Below are positions 36,219 through 44,384 of a stretch of 64,000 nt of DNA, piece after piece. Each line of letters opens with the position of its first letter. The first letter of the stretch is position 1. This stretch comes from Clostridium sp. C8-1-8 (lineage in GTDB: Bacteria > Bacillota > Clostridia > Clostridiales > Clostridiaceae): the NCBI RefSeq assembly GCF_009928445.1, contig NZ_JAABNO010000011.1, positions 62,001-126,000 of the forward strand, read 5' to 3'. The translations under genes were made by a program, and so were the position numbers. The notes below the pieces were generated by a model, which did not search any database, had not been told where the DNA came from, and saw only the letters and a list, made by a program, of their open reading frames with translations.

Positions 36219-37469
36219 TTGGATTCTAGTATTATGTGGGACTTTTTAATCTTAATAATATTACTAGTACTATCTAGTTTTTTTTCAGCTTCAGAGACTG
36301 CTTTGATGTCTCTTAGTAAGATAAGGATACGTCATCTTGTCGAAGAAAATATAAAAGGGGCAAAGCTAGTAGAGAAGCTTACTGAAGAGCCTAATAAACT
36401 TTTAGGAAGTATTTTGATAGGCAATAATGTTGTTAATATTGCAGCGTCCGCAATAGCAACAACATTAACCGTAAAACTTATTGAAAGTGATTGGGGTGTG
36501 GCTATTGCTACAGCAGTAATGACTATATTAATATTAATATTTGGAGAAATAACACCTAAAACCTTAGCAAAGCAAAACTCTGAGTCAATATCTTTGAAGG
36601 TTATAGGACCTATAGCCATTGTTGTAAGTATACTTAAGCCATTTGTATTAGTATTTAATAAAATATCTTTATTTTTTGTTAAAGCACTAGGTGGAGACAA
36701 TCAGATTAATCATCCTTTTATAACTGAAGAAGAATTGAAGACCATTGTAAATGTTAGCGAAGAAGAAGGTGTCCTTGAGGTCGAGGAAAAAGAAATGATA
36801 TATAATGTATTTGAATTCGGAGATCTTCAGGTAAAAGATGTAATGGTTCAGAGAGTGGATATAATAGCTGCTAATCTTGAGGTTACCTACGATGAAATTA
36901 TTCAAATAATAAAAAATGAACAATTTTCTAGAATACCGATATATGGAGAAACCATTGATGATATAGTTGGGGTTTTAAATGTTAAGGATTTAATTTTAGC
37001 TGAGGATGTAGATAATAACTTTTCTGTAGGGTATTATATCAGAGACCCACTATATACTTTTGAATTTAAAAAGATAACAGAGCTTTTCAATGATATGAAG
37101 AAGAGTAGAAATCATATGGCTATAGTTCTAGATGAGTATGGCGGAACTGTTGGCATAGTAACCATAGAAGATCTTGTAGAAGAGATCGTTGGAGAAATTG
37201 AAGATGAGTATGACGATGAGCCAGATAAACCTGTTGAAGTTATAAAAGAAGATGAGTATATAGTTGATGGAAGTATGAGAATAAATGATCTAAATGAACT
37301 ACTTAGCATAAAAATAGAATCAGAGGAGTTTGATTCTATCGGTGGTTTTATAATAGGTCAGATTGGGAAGATGCCTGAGGAAGGTGAAGAAGTTTCATAT
37401 TTAAATATAAGATTTGTGGTAGAAGAAGTAGAAAGAAATAGAATAAAAAAGGTGAGGATATACACCTAA
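36219..37469 (+). CDS. CNNM/CorC (HlyC) family membrane protein
   Basis: A 416-residue protein: a CNNM/DUF21 membrane domain with about four helices (about 1-190, FFSASETALMSLSKIR), a CBS-domain pair (about 205-330) and a C-terminal CorC_HlyC domain (about 340-415). Family members act in Mg2+ (or other cation) export or homeostasis; the annotation 'hemolysin' is historical. It starts with TTG at 36219 behind GGGAGAG. Single gene, followed by an imperfect terminator shared with the ABC permease gene. Confidence 0.88.
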   Translation: MDSSIMWDFLILIILLVLSSFFSASETALMSLSKIRIRHLVEENIKGAKLVEKLTEEPNKLLGSILIGNNVVNIAASAIATTLTVKLIESDWGVAIATAVMTILILIFGEITPKTLAKQNSESISLKVIGPIAIVVSILKPFVLVFNKISLFFVKALGGDNQINHPFITEEELKTIVNVSEEEGVLEVEEKEMIYNVFEFGDLQVKDVMVQRVDIIAANLEVTYDEIIQIIKNEQFSRIPIYGETIDDIVGVLNVKDLILAEDVDNNFSVGYYIRDPLYTFEFKKITELFNDMKKSRNHMAIVLDEYGGTVGIVTIEDLVEEIVGEIEDEYDDEPDKPVEVIKEDEYIVDGSMRINDLNELLSIKIESEEFDSIGGFIIGQIGKMPEEGEEVSYLNIRFVVEEVERNRIKKVRIYT

Positions 37470-37525
37470 ATAGTTGGTTAAGAATCTATATAAGGGCTGT
37501 TGAAAAATTCATAAGAGCTCTTTAT

Positions 37526-37583
37526 AAAAATAAAAGCCGTGTATAAAAAGCGAGTAGTGTTCTTTTATGCATGGCTTTTATTT
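37526..37583. terminator. Imperfect hairpin between convergent genes
   Basis: ATAAAAGCCGTG and the CATGGCTTTTAT segment pair with an interrupted centre. T/A-runs lie on both sides. Confidence 0.55.
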
Positions 37584-37609
37584 ATTAAAATTTATAAATA
37601 GTAGTTTTA

Positions 37610-38284
37610 CTAAATAACATCTTTTACATTTATATGTCTTATTATAGGAAACACTAAGACTGTAGATAGCAAAGCTATGCCCAGAGGAATTAATCCATAA
37701 GGCCATAATTGAGTTATATCATTATTTGAAGTTGCATTTAAAATTAATATGCAAGATACTACCATAAAGAGAATAGATACCTTAACAGTGGAAAAGAAGG
37801 AATATATAATAGAAACAAATGAATTAAAGATAGAGTAGAAAACTACGGATAAAACTATTTTTATTAAAATATTACTACTAAAGGCATCTGTAATTGCTGG
37901 GTGTACATGGTTTGATATACCAGAAACGGTGAAAAATATAACAGCGCCTAAAGCAGATATAATCATGCAGTATAGGCAGTTAACAGCTAGTTTTGCAAAG
38001 TATATCTTTGTTCTACTTATAGGATAAGTAAACATTATATTTATAGTTTTTGTTTTGTATTCCTCCATAAAAAGCTCTCCACACAGTATACAAGTGAATA
38101 TATTAGTTATTATGCTTATTATTCCGAAAGAGACCCTATTTATATCATTCCAAGTATGAAACCCGTTATCCGAATAAAGTACTGGGAGTATGATGAATGC
38201 TGATAATAATAAGGTTATTAGTATACCTATAAATTTGGTTCTTCTTTTTAATTTAAACAGTTCAACCTTTATTAGATTAAGCAT
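37610..38284 (-). CDS. ABC-2-type permease (antimicrobial peptide/lantibiotic-immunity-like)
   Basis: A 224-residue protein with about six transmembrane helices, beginning MLNLIKVELFKLKRRTK as is typical of the BcrB/NatB-like permeases paired with BcrA-type ATPases. The gene overlaps the ATPase stop codon by 8 bp, so the two are translationally coupled. Such pairs expel bacitracin, lantibiotics or other cell-wall-active compounds. The substrate is unknown. Confidence 0.82.
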   Translation of the reverse strand: MLNLIKVELFKLKRRTKFIGILITLLLSAFIILPVLYSDNGFHTWNDINRVSFGIISIITNIFTCILCGELFMEEYKTKTINIMFTYPISRTKIYFAKLAVNCLYCMIISALGAVIFFTVSGISNHVHPAITDAFSSNILIKIVLSVVFYSIFNSFVSIIYSFFSTVKVSILFMVVSCILILNATSNNDITQLWPYGLIPLGIALLSTVLVFPIIRHINVKDVI

Positions 38285-39197
38285 TTTTATTTCCTCCTAT
38301 AAGTGATATAAAGTGATCCTCTAAAGAATCCTTTTTTATGGATAAGGATTGCACTTCTACTTCGTTCATTGTAAGAAGTCTGTTGATAGCCACACTATCA
38401 TCTAATTTCTCATATATTCTTATCTTATTTGGGCCATCAACTATGAAGTTAGTTATATTCATTTTTTCAGTTAATAAGAATGAAGCCTTATTAACATCAT
38501 TTACAACAACTTCTATGGAATGCTTATTTTTTGATTGAATAGCTTCGTAATCAATCTCTTCAATCAGTTTTCCTTTGTGAATTATGCCTATGGTATCTGC
38601 AATCTGTTCTATTTCACTTAAAATATGGCTGGATATAAGTATCGTAATACCATGTTTTTTTGAAAGTGTTATCAATAAATCTCTTATATGCTTTATCCCC
38701 ATTGGATCAAGTCCGTTTATAGGTTCATCAAGTATCAAAAGTTCAGGCTTTGTGAGAATAGCTCTAGCTATGCCCAATCGCTGTTTCATGCCTAAAGAGA
38801 ATTCCTTAACAAGTTTTCCTTCAAAGTTATCTAACTTGACCATATTTAGTGCATTGTCAATGCAGTTCTTATCTTCATAGCCCATTAGGGTTTTATGAAT
38901 TTCTAGATTCTCTCTAGCTGTAAGTGTTTCGTAAAAGGCTGGATATTCAATCACGCTGCCAATTCTTTTAAAAACCTCATTTCTATTTAATTCTATAGGT
39001 TCACCAAAAAATTCTATGGAGCCAGAAGTTGGTTTTAGAAGATTTACTATTAGTTTTATTGTTGTGGTTTTTCCTGAACCATTTTCTCCTAAGAAACCAT
39101 AGATTTCGCCCTTTTTTATATTAATGTTTAAGTTATCTAGTATTACCTTATTCTTAAGTTCTTTCGTAAGGTTAAAAGTTCTCAATGCATATACCAT
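38277..39197 (-). CDS. ABC transporter ATP-binding protein, BcrA-like
   Basis: A 306-residue ATPase: Walker A GENGSGKTT, Q-loop, signature SLGMKQRLGIAR, Walker B LLILDEPINGLDP and the switch His in SSHILSE. The C-terminal extension is typical of the BcrA/drug-export class. An in-frame ATG at 39212 is part of the RBS (ATGGAGG); the ATG at 39197 is the better start. It is an operon with the permease, just downstream of a kinase/response-regulator pair on the same strand that probably controls it. Confidence 0.9.
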   Translation of the reverse strand: MVYALRTFNLTKELKNKVILDNLNINIKKGEIYGFLGENGSGKTTTIKLIVNLLKPTSGSIEFFGEPIELNRNEVFKRIGSVIEYPAFYETLTARENLEIHKTLMGYEDKNCIDNALNMVKLDNFEGKLVKEFSLGMKQRLGIARAILTKPELLILDEPINGLDPMGIKHIRDLLITLSKKHGITILISSHILSEIEQIADTIGIIHKGKLIEEIDYEAIQSKNKHSIEVVVNDVNKASFLLTEKMNITNFIVDGPNKIRIYEKLDDSVAINRLLTMNEVEVQSLSIKKDSLEDHFISLIGGNKNA

Positions 39198-39419
39198 TAT
39201 TAAAGCCTCCATAATATTATATTAATTTTTTATTAGTTTCTAATGATTTAAATTATTCATAGATGTTATTACTTCAGAGTAGAATATAAGCTTTCAAGAC
39301 CACCTATCTAAAATTAGATGAGATTTTCTTGAAGTATTAACCTTTAATAACAGTATAGGTAAGATACCTTTAAAATTTTTAAAATAAATCTTACAAATTT
39401 CTTAAATAAAGAAATAATA

Positions 39420-40355
39420 TTAGCGTGTTTTTTTATTTAAGTAGAACTTAAAGGTTGTCTTCTTGTAGGGCAAACTTTCCACAAATATATCACCATTCAT
39501 TTTTTGTACCAATGTTTTTACGATTGTTAAGCCTAGGCCACTGCCACTATAATCCTTGTTTCTAGAATCTTCTACGGTGTAAAGTCTTTGGAATATCTTT
39601 TCCTTATCTGATAAGTTGATGCCTTTACCATTATCCCATTGCTCGATCCATACTAAATTCTCTTCTTCATATACTTTAATGCCTATTGAAGTTCCACCAA
39701 ATCCATATTTTAAGGAGTTAGTTATAAGGTTTTCTAATATTCTTGTTAAGGCTTCTTTATTTGCAAGACAGTAGATATCTTTATCGGGGATGAATATTTC
39801 TGTAGAAAGGCCTTTTTCAGTTAATATATCATAGAAGTTTAGCACTACTTCTCTGATGGTTTCTGATATGTTTATGCTGCTTAATAGTATCTCTTTATCT
39901 CCCGATTCAAGTTTAGAAAGTGAGAAAAATTCGTTGATTAAATTAATGACTTCATTTGTTTTATTTCCTAACTTTAATAAATAATTTTTTTTATCTGGTT
40001 CTGGGAGGTTTTCATTATAGTTTATCTGGTCTATATATCCTAGCATGACTGTTAAAGGAGTTCTTAAGTCGTGAGAAACATTTGATAACATCTTCTTCAT
40101 TGATTCTTTAGCTTCAAGTTCACTGACTTGAAGTTTATGAAATTCATTTAGCATATTATTTATAGAGTTGCACAGCGCTCTCTCTTCATAAGTAGTGTTG
40201 CTCAATCTTAATCTTAAGTTTATATTTCCGGAAGAAACCTTATCACATATAGATGACATATAAGAAAGCTTCTTCTTGGTTCTAATGATTTTGCTTATTA
40301 GATAACAAATAATTATTATCAATATAACTACTATAGATAGTAATATTCTTATCAT
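39420..40355 (-). CDS. Sensor histidine kinase
   Basis: A 311-residue kinase with one N-terminal transmembrane helix (about 5-22), a short HAMP-like linker, the H-box NVSHDLRTPLT (His95), an N-box ENLITNSLKYG, and G-boxes DNGKGI and GSGLGL. It has no extracellular sensor domain, like kinases that sense transport or envelope stress through a partner ABC protein. The start overlaps the response-regulator stop by 4 bp. The ABC exporter genes follow 222 bp downstream. Confidence 0.92.
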   Translation of the reverse strand: MIRILLSIVVILIIIICYLISKIIRTKKKLSYMSSICDKVSSGNINLRLRLSNTTYEERALCNSINNMLNEFHKLQVSELEAKESMKKMLSNVSHDLRTPLTVMLGYIDQINYNENLPEPDKKNYLLKLGNKTNEVINLINEFFSLSKLESGDKEILLSSINISETIREVVLNFYDILTEKGLSTEIFIPDKDIYCLANKEALTRILENLITNSLKYGFGGTSIGIKVYEEENLVWIEQWDNGKGINLSDKEKIFQRLYTVEDSRNKDYSGSGLGLTIVKTLVQKMNGDIFVESLPYKKTTFKFYLNKKTR

Positions 40356-41044
40356 ACGATATCTCCTAGCTTATACCCTATGCCCCAGATGGTTTTTATG
40401 TATTTTGGCTCTGAGGGATTGTCCTCTATCTTTTCTCTTACTCTTCTTATATGAACCATAACTGTATTTTCATCATTCATAAAATCATCTTGCCAAATAG
40501 ATGAAAATATCTGAGCCTTTGTAAAAACCTTTTTTGGGTTTTCTAAAAACAACTTTAATATCTCAAACTCCTTTGAAGTAAGATCTATAACTGTATTATT
40601 TTTTATTATCTGATAGTTATCTATATCTAGTATAAGATCTCCTCTTTGTAACTTTTTTTCTTTTACTACAGTATTTTTATAGTAGCCTATTCTCCTTAAG
40701 GCTGCATTAATTCGAGCATTTAATTCATTAAGTGAAAATGGCTTTGTGATATAGTCATCAGCACCTAACTCTAAGCCAAGTATCTTATCAAGCTCACTAT
40801 CCTTAGCGGAAATTATTATTACAGGAACAGTACTATTTTCTCTTATTTTTCTTAAGACTTCTTTACCGTTGACTTTTGGAAGCATAAGATCTAGTAGTAC
40901 TATATCAAAGGCGTTTTTACTAAATTCCACTAAGGCTCTTTCACCATCTTTGGCCGCAGTAATAAGAAAACCTTCATTTGTAAGGTGTTTTAACACTAAC
41001 TCACTTATTTCAGTATCATCTTCTACTAATAGTAGTTTGTATAT
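40352..41044 (-). CDS. OmpR-family response regulator with a non-canonical start (ATA)
   Basis: The first in-frame NTG (GTG 40996) gives a protein that lacks the acidic pocket and beta-1 strand of the receiver domain. The frame is open further upstream and reads YKLLLVEDDTEISELVLKH, a perfect receiver start. An in-frame stop lies at 41057-41059. With RBS GGGGG at 41053-41057, the ATA at 41044 sits at 8-nt spacing and would give 230 residues, MYKLLLVEDD. Asp9/Asp10, phospho-acceptor Asp52 and the C-terminal winged helix (VMVHIRRVREKIE) are then all present. The start codon is inferred: a true ATA start, a mutated ATG or a sequence error. Confidence 0.8.
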   Translation of the reverse strand: MYKLLLVEDDTEISELVLKHLTNEGFLITAAKDGERALVEFSKNAFDIVLLDLMLPKVNGKEVLRKIRENSTVPVIIISAKDSELDKILGLELGADDYITKPFSLNELNARINAALRRIGYYKNTVVKEKKLQRGDLILDIDNYQIIKNNTVIDLTSKEFEILKLFLENPKKVFTKAQIFSSIWQDDFMNDENTVMVHIRRVREKIEDNPSEPKYIKTIWGIGYKLGDIV

Positions 41045-41149
41045 TTTAATTACCCCCTATCTAAAAAACTTAGTGCCATATTGAACAATATAATATATAC
41101 TATATTTTACATTAATAAACGAACTCTTTAAAGTAAGGATGATATGTTT

Positions 41150-41590
41150 ATGAATTTTATGGAAGAAGCCATTAAAGAGGCTATTATAGCTAAAGAGCTA
41201 GGAGAAGTGCCAGTAGGGGCAGTTATAGTTAAAAACGATGTAATAATAGGAAGAGGACATAACTTGAGAGAAATAAATAAATCTCCATTAGCCCATGCTG
41301 AAATAGTTGCTATTGAAGAAGCTTGCAAGAACCTGAAGTCATGGAGGCTCAATGGATGCGAGCTTTATGTAACTTTGGAACCTTGTGTTATGTGCGCAGG
41401 AGCCATAATACAAAGTAGAATATCAAAACTTCATATAGGAACTTTTGATCCTAGTGCTGGCGCCTGTGGATCTGTTATTGATTTAGTACAGAATAGAAAC
41501 TTGAGTTTTTTTGTAGATGTAAATTGGTGTTATGATGAAAGGTGCAGTACTATAATAACTGACTTTTTTAAAGAAAGAAGAAGGAAGTGA
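41150..41590 (+). CDS. tadA: tRNA adenosine(34) deaminase
   Basis: A 146-residue cytidine-deaminase-fold protein with HAEIVAI (His and catalytic Glu) and PCVMCAGAI (zinc cysteines). It converts A34 to inosine in tRNA-Arg(ACG). RBS AAGGATG fits ATG 41150 (spacing 9) better than ATG 41144. It is not followed by the SRP RNA and dnaX, the neighbours often seen in Firmicutes; the SRP RNA is near 60.4 kb. A long hairpin follows. Confidence 0.93.
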   Translation: MNFMEEAIKEAIIAKELGEVPVGAVIVKNDVIIGRGHNLREINKSPLAHAEIVAIEEACKNLKSWRLNGCELYVTLEPCVMCAGAIIQSRISKLHIGTFDPSAGACGSVIDLVQNRNLSFFVDVNWCYDERCSTIITDFFKERRRK

Positions 41591-41604
41591 TTTAGGTAAA
41601 CAAA

Positions 41605-41660
41605 ATGAGCATTTTTAAAACTTCCTTATTTATAAAAAAGAAAGTTTTAAAAATGCTTTT
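41605..41660. terminator. Long hairpin between convergent tadA and aminotransferase genes
   Basis: AGCATTTTTAAAACTT pairs with AAGTTTTAAAAATGCT, with T's after it. Probably bidirectional. Confidence 0.8.
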
Positions 41661-41668
41661 ATTAAGGA

Positions 41669-42808
41669 CTAATCAATATTCTTAATAATTGAGTTGAGCT
41701 TATCTATTGTAAAGATTATATCTTCTAAGGTGTTAAAGTAATTGAAGCTCAGTCTTAGCAATCCATTTGGGAATGTATTTATTAATTTATTATAGGATGA
41801 GTTGCAAAATAAGCCAACTCCTGTATAAATACCATCCCCTAAGAGTTTTTCATGAGCTTCTATAGGTTTTATGGAATCAAACTTTAAAGATACTATGCAA
41901 CTTCTATCCTCTATGTCTTTATTTCCGATAATCTTTAAACCATCTATATTTAGAATCTCTCTTATAAATAGTGAAGTTAGCTCATCTGTTTTAAGCTTAA
42001 TATTGTCTATTCCTATATTTAATAGAAATTTTAATGCAAGGTTTAAACCATATATGCCCATATAATTTAGAGTACCAAGCTCAAGGTTGTTATTGATTGA
42101 TTCCATATAATTCGAAGAGCTTTCACTGTTAATACTGCTTATTGAAGACATATTGCTTATAAGCTTATCACTTCCGATAAAGCCGCCCACTCCTTCAGGT
42201 CCAAGTAAATATTTGTTACCACTAAAAATTATAGCATCTGCATGTACTCTTTCATTGTCTATTTTTACTGTACCAATGCTTTGAGAGGCATCTACTATAA
42301 AGAATAGGTTATACTTATCACAAATTTCTCCGATTTCTTCAAGTGGAAGGATTGTCCCAGATATGTTTGAAACATGGGATAAAATTATTGCTTTTGTATG
42401 TCTATTTATAAGTTTTGGTATTATTGTTGTATCAAGCTGCCCTGATTCATTACAAGGAATTTTTGATATGTCTAAGCCACTGTAGATCATAGAGTTTATT
42501 GGCTTCATAATAACATCATTTTCAATGGAAGAAAGAATAACATGGTCTTTTTTATTTAATATACCTTTTAGGATCATATTTATTGCTAGTGTGGAGTTTG
42601 AGGTAAATATTACATTGCCACTATTCTTATTATTCACTAATCTACATAAAAGATTTCTAGTTTCCTCTATCATTGATTTTATTTCGTCTATATATTCTAT
42701 AAAGTTTCTATTAGACTCTAGTATTGTAAAGTATTTAAATATATTATCATATAGATTAGGAGTTTTTGGATAAGAAGAGAAGGCATTATTCAAGTAAATC
42801 GTTCTCAT
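41669..42808 (-). CDS. Class V aminotransferase (cysteine-desulfurase-like, atypical active site)
   Basis: A 379-residue PLP enzyme of the cysteine desulfurase/SufS-like class (nearest to the EF2568-type family). The PLP lysine is Lys199 in FSGNKYLLGPEG, with Asp173 and Gln176 in VDASQS. Two usual features are changed: the PLP-stacking His is Asn97 (SIENDV), and the substrate-binding block around the catalytic Cys reads GVGLFCNSSYNK (Cys335 present, the usual Arg and His absent). It may act on another substrate or have lost desulfurase activity. It is not next to any Fe-S, thiolation or selenium gene. It starts with ATG and no other gene is in the unit. Confidence 0.8.
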   Translation of the reverse strand: MRTIYLNNAFSSYPKTPNLYDNIFKYFTILESNRNFIEYIDEIKSMIEETRNLLCRLVNNKNSGNVIFTSNSTLAINMILKGILNKKDHVILSSIENDVIMKPINSMIYSGLDISKIPCNESGQLDTTIIPKLINRHTKAIILSHVSNISGTILPLEEIGEICDKYNLFFIVDASQSIGTVKIDNERVHADAIIFSGNKYLLGPEGVGGFIGSDKLISNMSSISSINSESSSNYMESINNNLELGTLNYMGIYGLNLALKFLLNIGIDNIKLKTDELTSLFIREILNIDGLKIIGNKDIEDRSCIVSLKFDSIKPIEAHEKLLGDGIYTGVGLFCNSSYNKLINTFPNGLLRLSFNYFNTLEDIIFTIDKLNSIIKNID

Positions 42809-43109
42809 TTCATACCTCCAATTTTTAAAAAGCTCTTTGTATTAAATATATTAAGAAGTACCAGTTTTTATGAGGTTTAGATATACTTATTTTCAGGTTC
42901 TTACTTTTGAAAAGGTATAATTGTTAATTATTATTTTTAACCAATTTGTTCAAGTTTTGATACAGTTTAAATTTATAAGTGGTATAATAAAATATATACT
43001 AATTCAATATAAAGATTTTAACCTCTTATGGGTTTAAAGATGAGGTTTTATAAATATAAGCTTTGAGAAAGAGTATATACAATAATAGAATATATGAGGG
43101 GGAATAAGA
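42809..43109. other. Divergent intergenic region
   Basis: 301 bp between divergent genes. A TATAAT lies at about 42983-42988 (+), but no convincing -35 at the right distance. No RNA gene or ORF seen. Confidence 0.35.
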
Positions 43110-43595
43110 GTGGATAAGGTTGAAATGTTAGTAGGGTATGATATGAATCTTTACTCTAAGAAGTTTGAAGAGAATTTTAATAAAATATCAGCTTTTATGT
43201 ATAACTTTTTTAAGTCTACTATAGGTGATAGAGTAGCTGGTATGAATGTAGAAGAGAATGTTCTTCTCGCGTGGGCATATTATTTTGTGCAAATTGCTAA
43301 TGAGAGTGATGAGAATGGAAATAAGATAATGCTAAGTATGCTAAACCATTTTGACTATCTAATAAATTCAAAGGATGAAGTTGAAATAAAAGGTATAGAT
43401 GCAAACAAGACAAATTATCTTCTTCTTGATGAATCTTTTTGTGCAATTTGGTTTAAAGCTAGCACTTGCTCAATGTTAGGCTTTTTGTATGGTCAAGAAA
43501 ATATGGAAAAGGCCCATGGTTTTTTGGAAGAAAACTTCTATAGTAAAAATGAAAGATATAGAAGTATGATGTTAAGGACTGAAGAAGAAGCGTAG
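43110..43595 (+). CDS. Hypothetical protein, mostly helical
   Basis: A 161-residue protein with no signal peptide or membrane helix. The sequence looks all-helical with many Asn, Glu and aromatic residues and two Cys (FCAIWFKASTCSM). I do not recognise a family. GTG start, well supported by GAGGGGG 7 nt upstream. Single gene, lying before tRNA-Ser. Confidence 0.7.
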   Translation: MDKVEMLVGYDMNLYSKKFEENFNKISAFMYNFFKSTIGDRVAGMNVEENVLLAWAYYFVQIANESDENGNKIMLSMLNHFDYLINSKDEVEIKGIDANKTNYLLLDESFCAIWFKASTCSMLGFLYGQENMEKAHGFLEENFYSKNERYRSMMLRTEEEA

Positions 43596-43668
43596 GATAT
43601 AAAATCATAAGCCATTCAGAGGAGATAAATTGAAGCTACCCTTATTTTGTTAAGGATACTATTGATTT

Positions 43669-43758
43669 GGAGAGATGTCCGAGTGGCCGAAGGAGCTTGT
43701 CTCGAAAACAAGTGTATGGGTAACCTTACCGCGGGTTCAAATCCCGCTCTCTCCGCCA
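43669..43758 (+). tRNA. tRNA-Ser (anticodon CGA)
   Basis: A 90-nt class II tRNA with encoded CCA. Acceptor GGAGAGA/TCTCTCC; anticodon stem CTTGT/ACAAG with loop CTCGAAA, anticodon CGA; a long variable arm follows. It decodes UCG. Confidence 0.95.
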
Positions 43759-43766
43759 TTAGTTAA

Positions 43767-43803
43767 GAAGCTACTATACTTAATTTGTATAGTAGTTTTT
43801 TTA
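43767..43803 (+). terminator. Terminator after tRNA-Ser
   Basis: CTACTATAC pairs with GTATAGTAG, then TTTTTTT. Dispersed repeat copy B begins in this T-tract. Confidence 0.88.
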
Positions 43804-44015
43804 CTGTCTAGGAATTCATCATGAAGGCTAAAGCCTTCACAGAAGTATAATGAAAAGCTATGTTTTTTTAGGAAAGTATATTCTTTTGCTAGCCTAACCT
43901 AGTAATATCAAGGAGTTAGAACTACTATTTAGAGAAGATAGTAAAAAATAAATCAAATTCGCCTGCTAGAGTTGTCTCGTATGTATTGGAAAAGACATAT
44001 ATACAAAAAAGATTC
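43800..44015 (+). repeat. Dispersed intergenic repeat, copy B (full length)
   Basis: Aligns with copy A (16936-17165) over about 215 bp. It contains the near-perfect cruciform TGAAGGCT-AA-AGCCTTCA, and ends near an A-run. No ORF. Confidence 0.7.
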
Positions 44016-44275
44016 ATATTAAGTGGAGTTGGTTAATATAAATATAACGTTGTGATTTGAAATGGCTATTATATTGGAAAAATAGTACAAGACAAAATGT
44101 AAATTTATGGTGGATAATATGGTTGACAGGTGATATAATCTTAAATGGTGGTTTAATAAATTATAGATAGAAAATTAAATTTATATAATAATAAATCGCT
44201 AAAGCGGTAACAATTTAAAATGTATGAGAGTATATTGTAAATAGAGAAAAATCAAAAGGGTAATATAATTATCCT

Positions 44276-44316
44276 GGGACGAATGAGCCCGTTAAATTTG
44301 GGACGAAAGAGCCCGT
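44276..44316. repeat. Twin small hairpins GGGACGAAWGAGCCCGT, 24-nt period
   Basis: GGGACGAATGAGCCCGT (44276-44292) and GGGACGAAAGAGCCCGT (44300-44316). Each can form GGG/CCC plus C-G closing a 4-nt loop (GAAT or GAAA), with an asymmetric internal loop. They sit just before a terminator on + and just 3' of the ATPase gene on -. Could be part of a small RNA or of the ATPase 3' UTR. Confidence 0.65.
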
Positions 44317-44317
44317 G

Positions 44318-44344
44318 AAAAAAGGCACCTACTGGTGCCTTTTA
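44318..44344. terminator. Terminator, usable on both strands
   Basis: AAAAGGCACC (44320-44329) pairs with GGTGCCTTTT (44334-44343). Confidence 0.85.
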
Positions 44345-44384
44345 TTACTATATTCCATATAGGTATAGTATATAGAATAGGACC

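Noticed and set aside
44123-44157. Promoter starting at TTGACA (44123) for a small RNA
   Set aside because: No -10 at 16-18 bp spacing. TATAAT at 44134 is too close and TTTAAT at 44152 too far.
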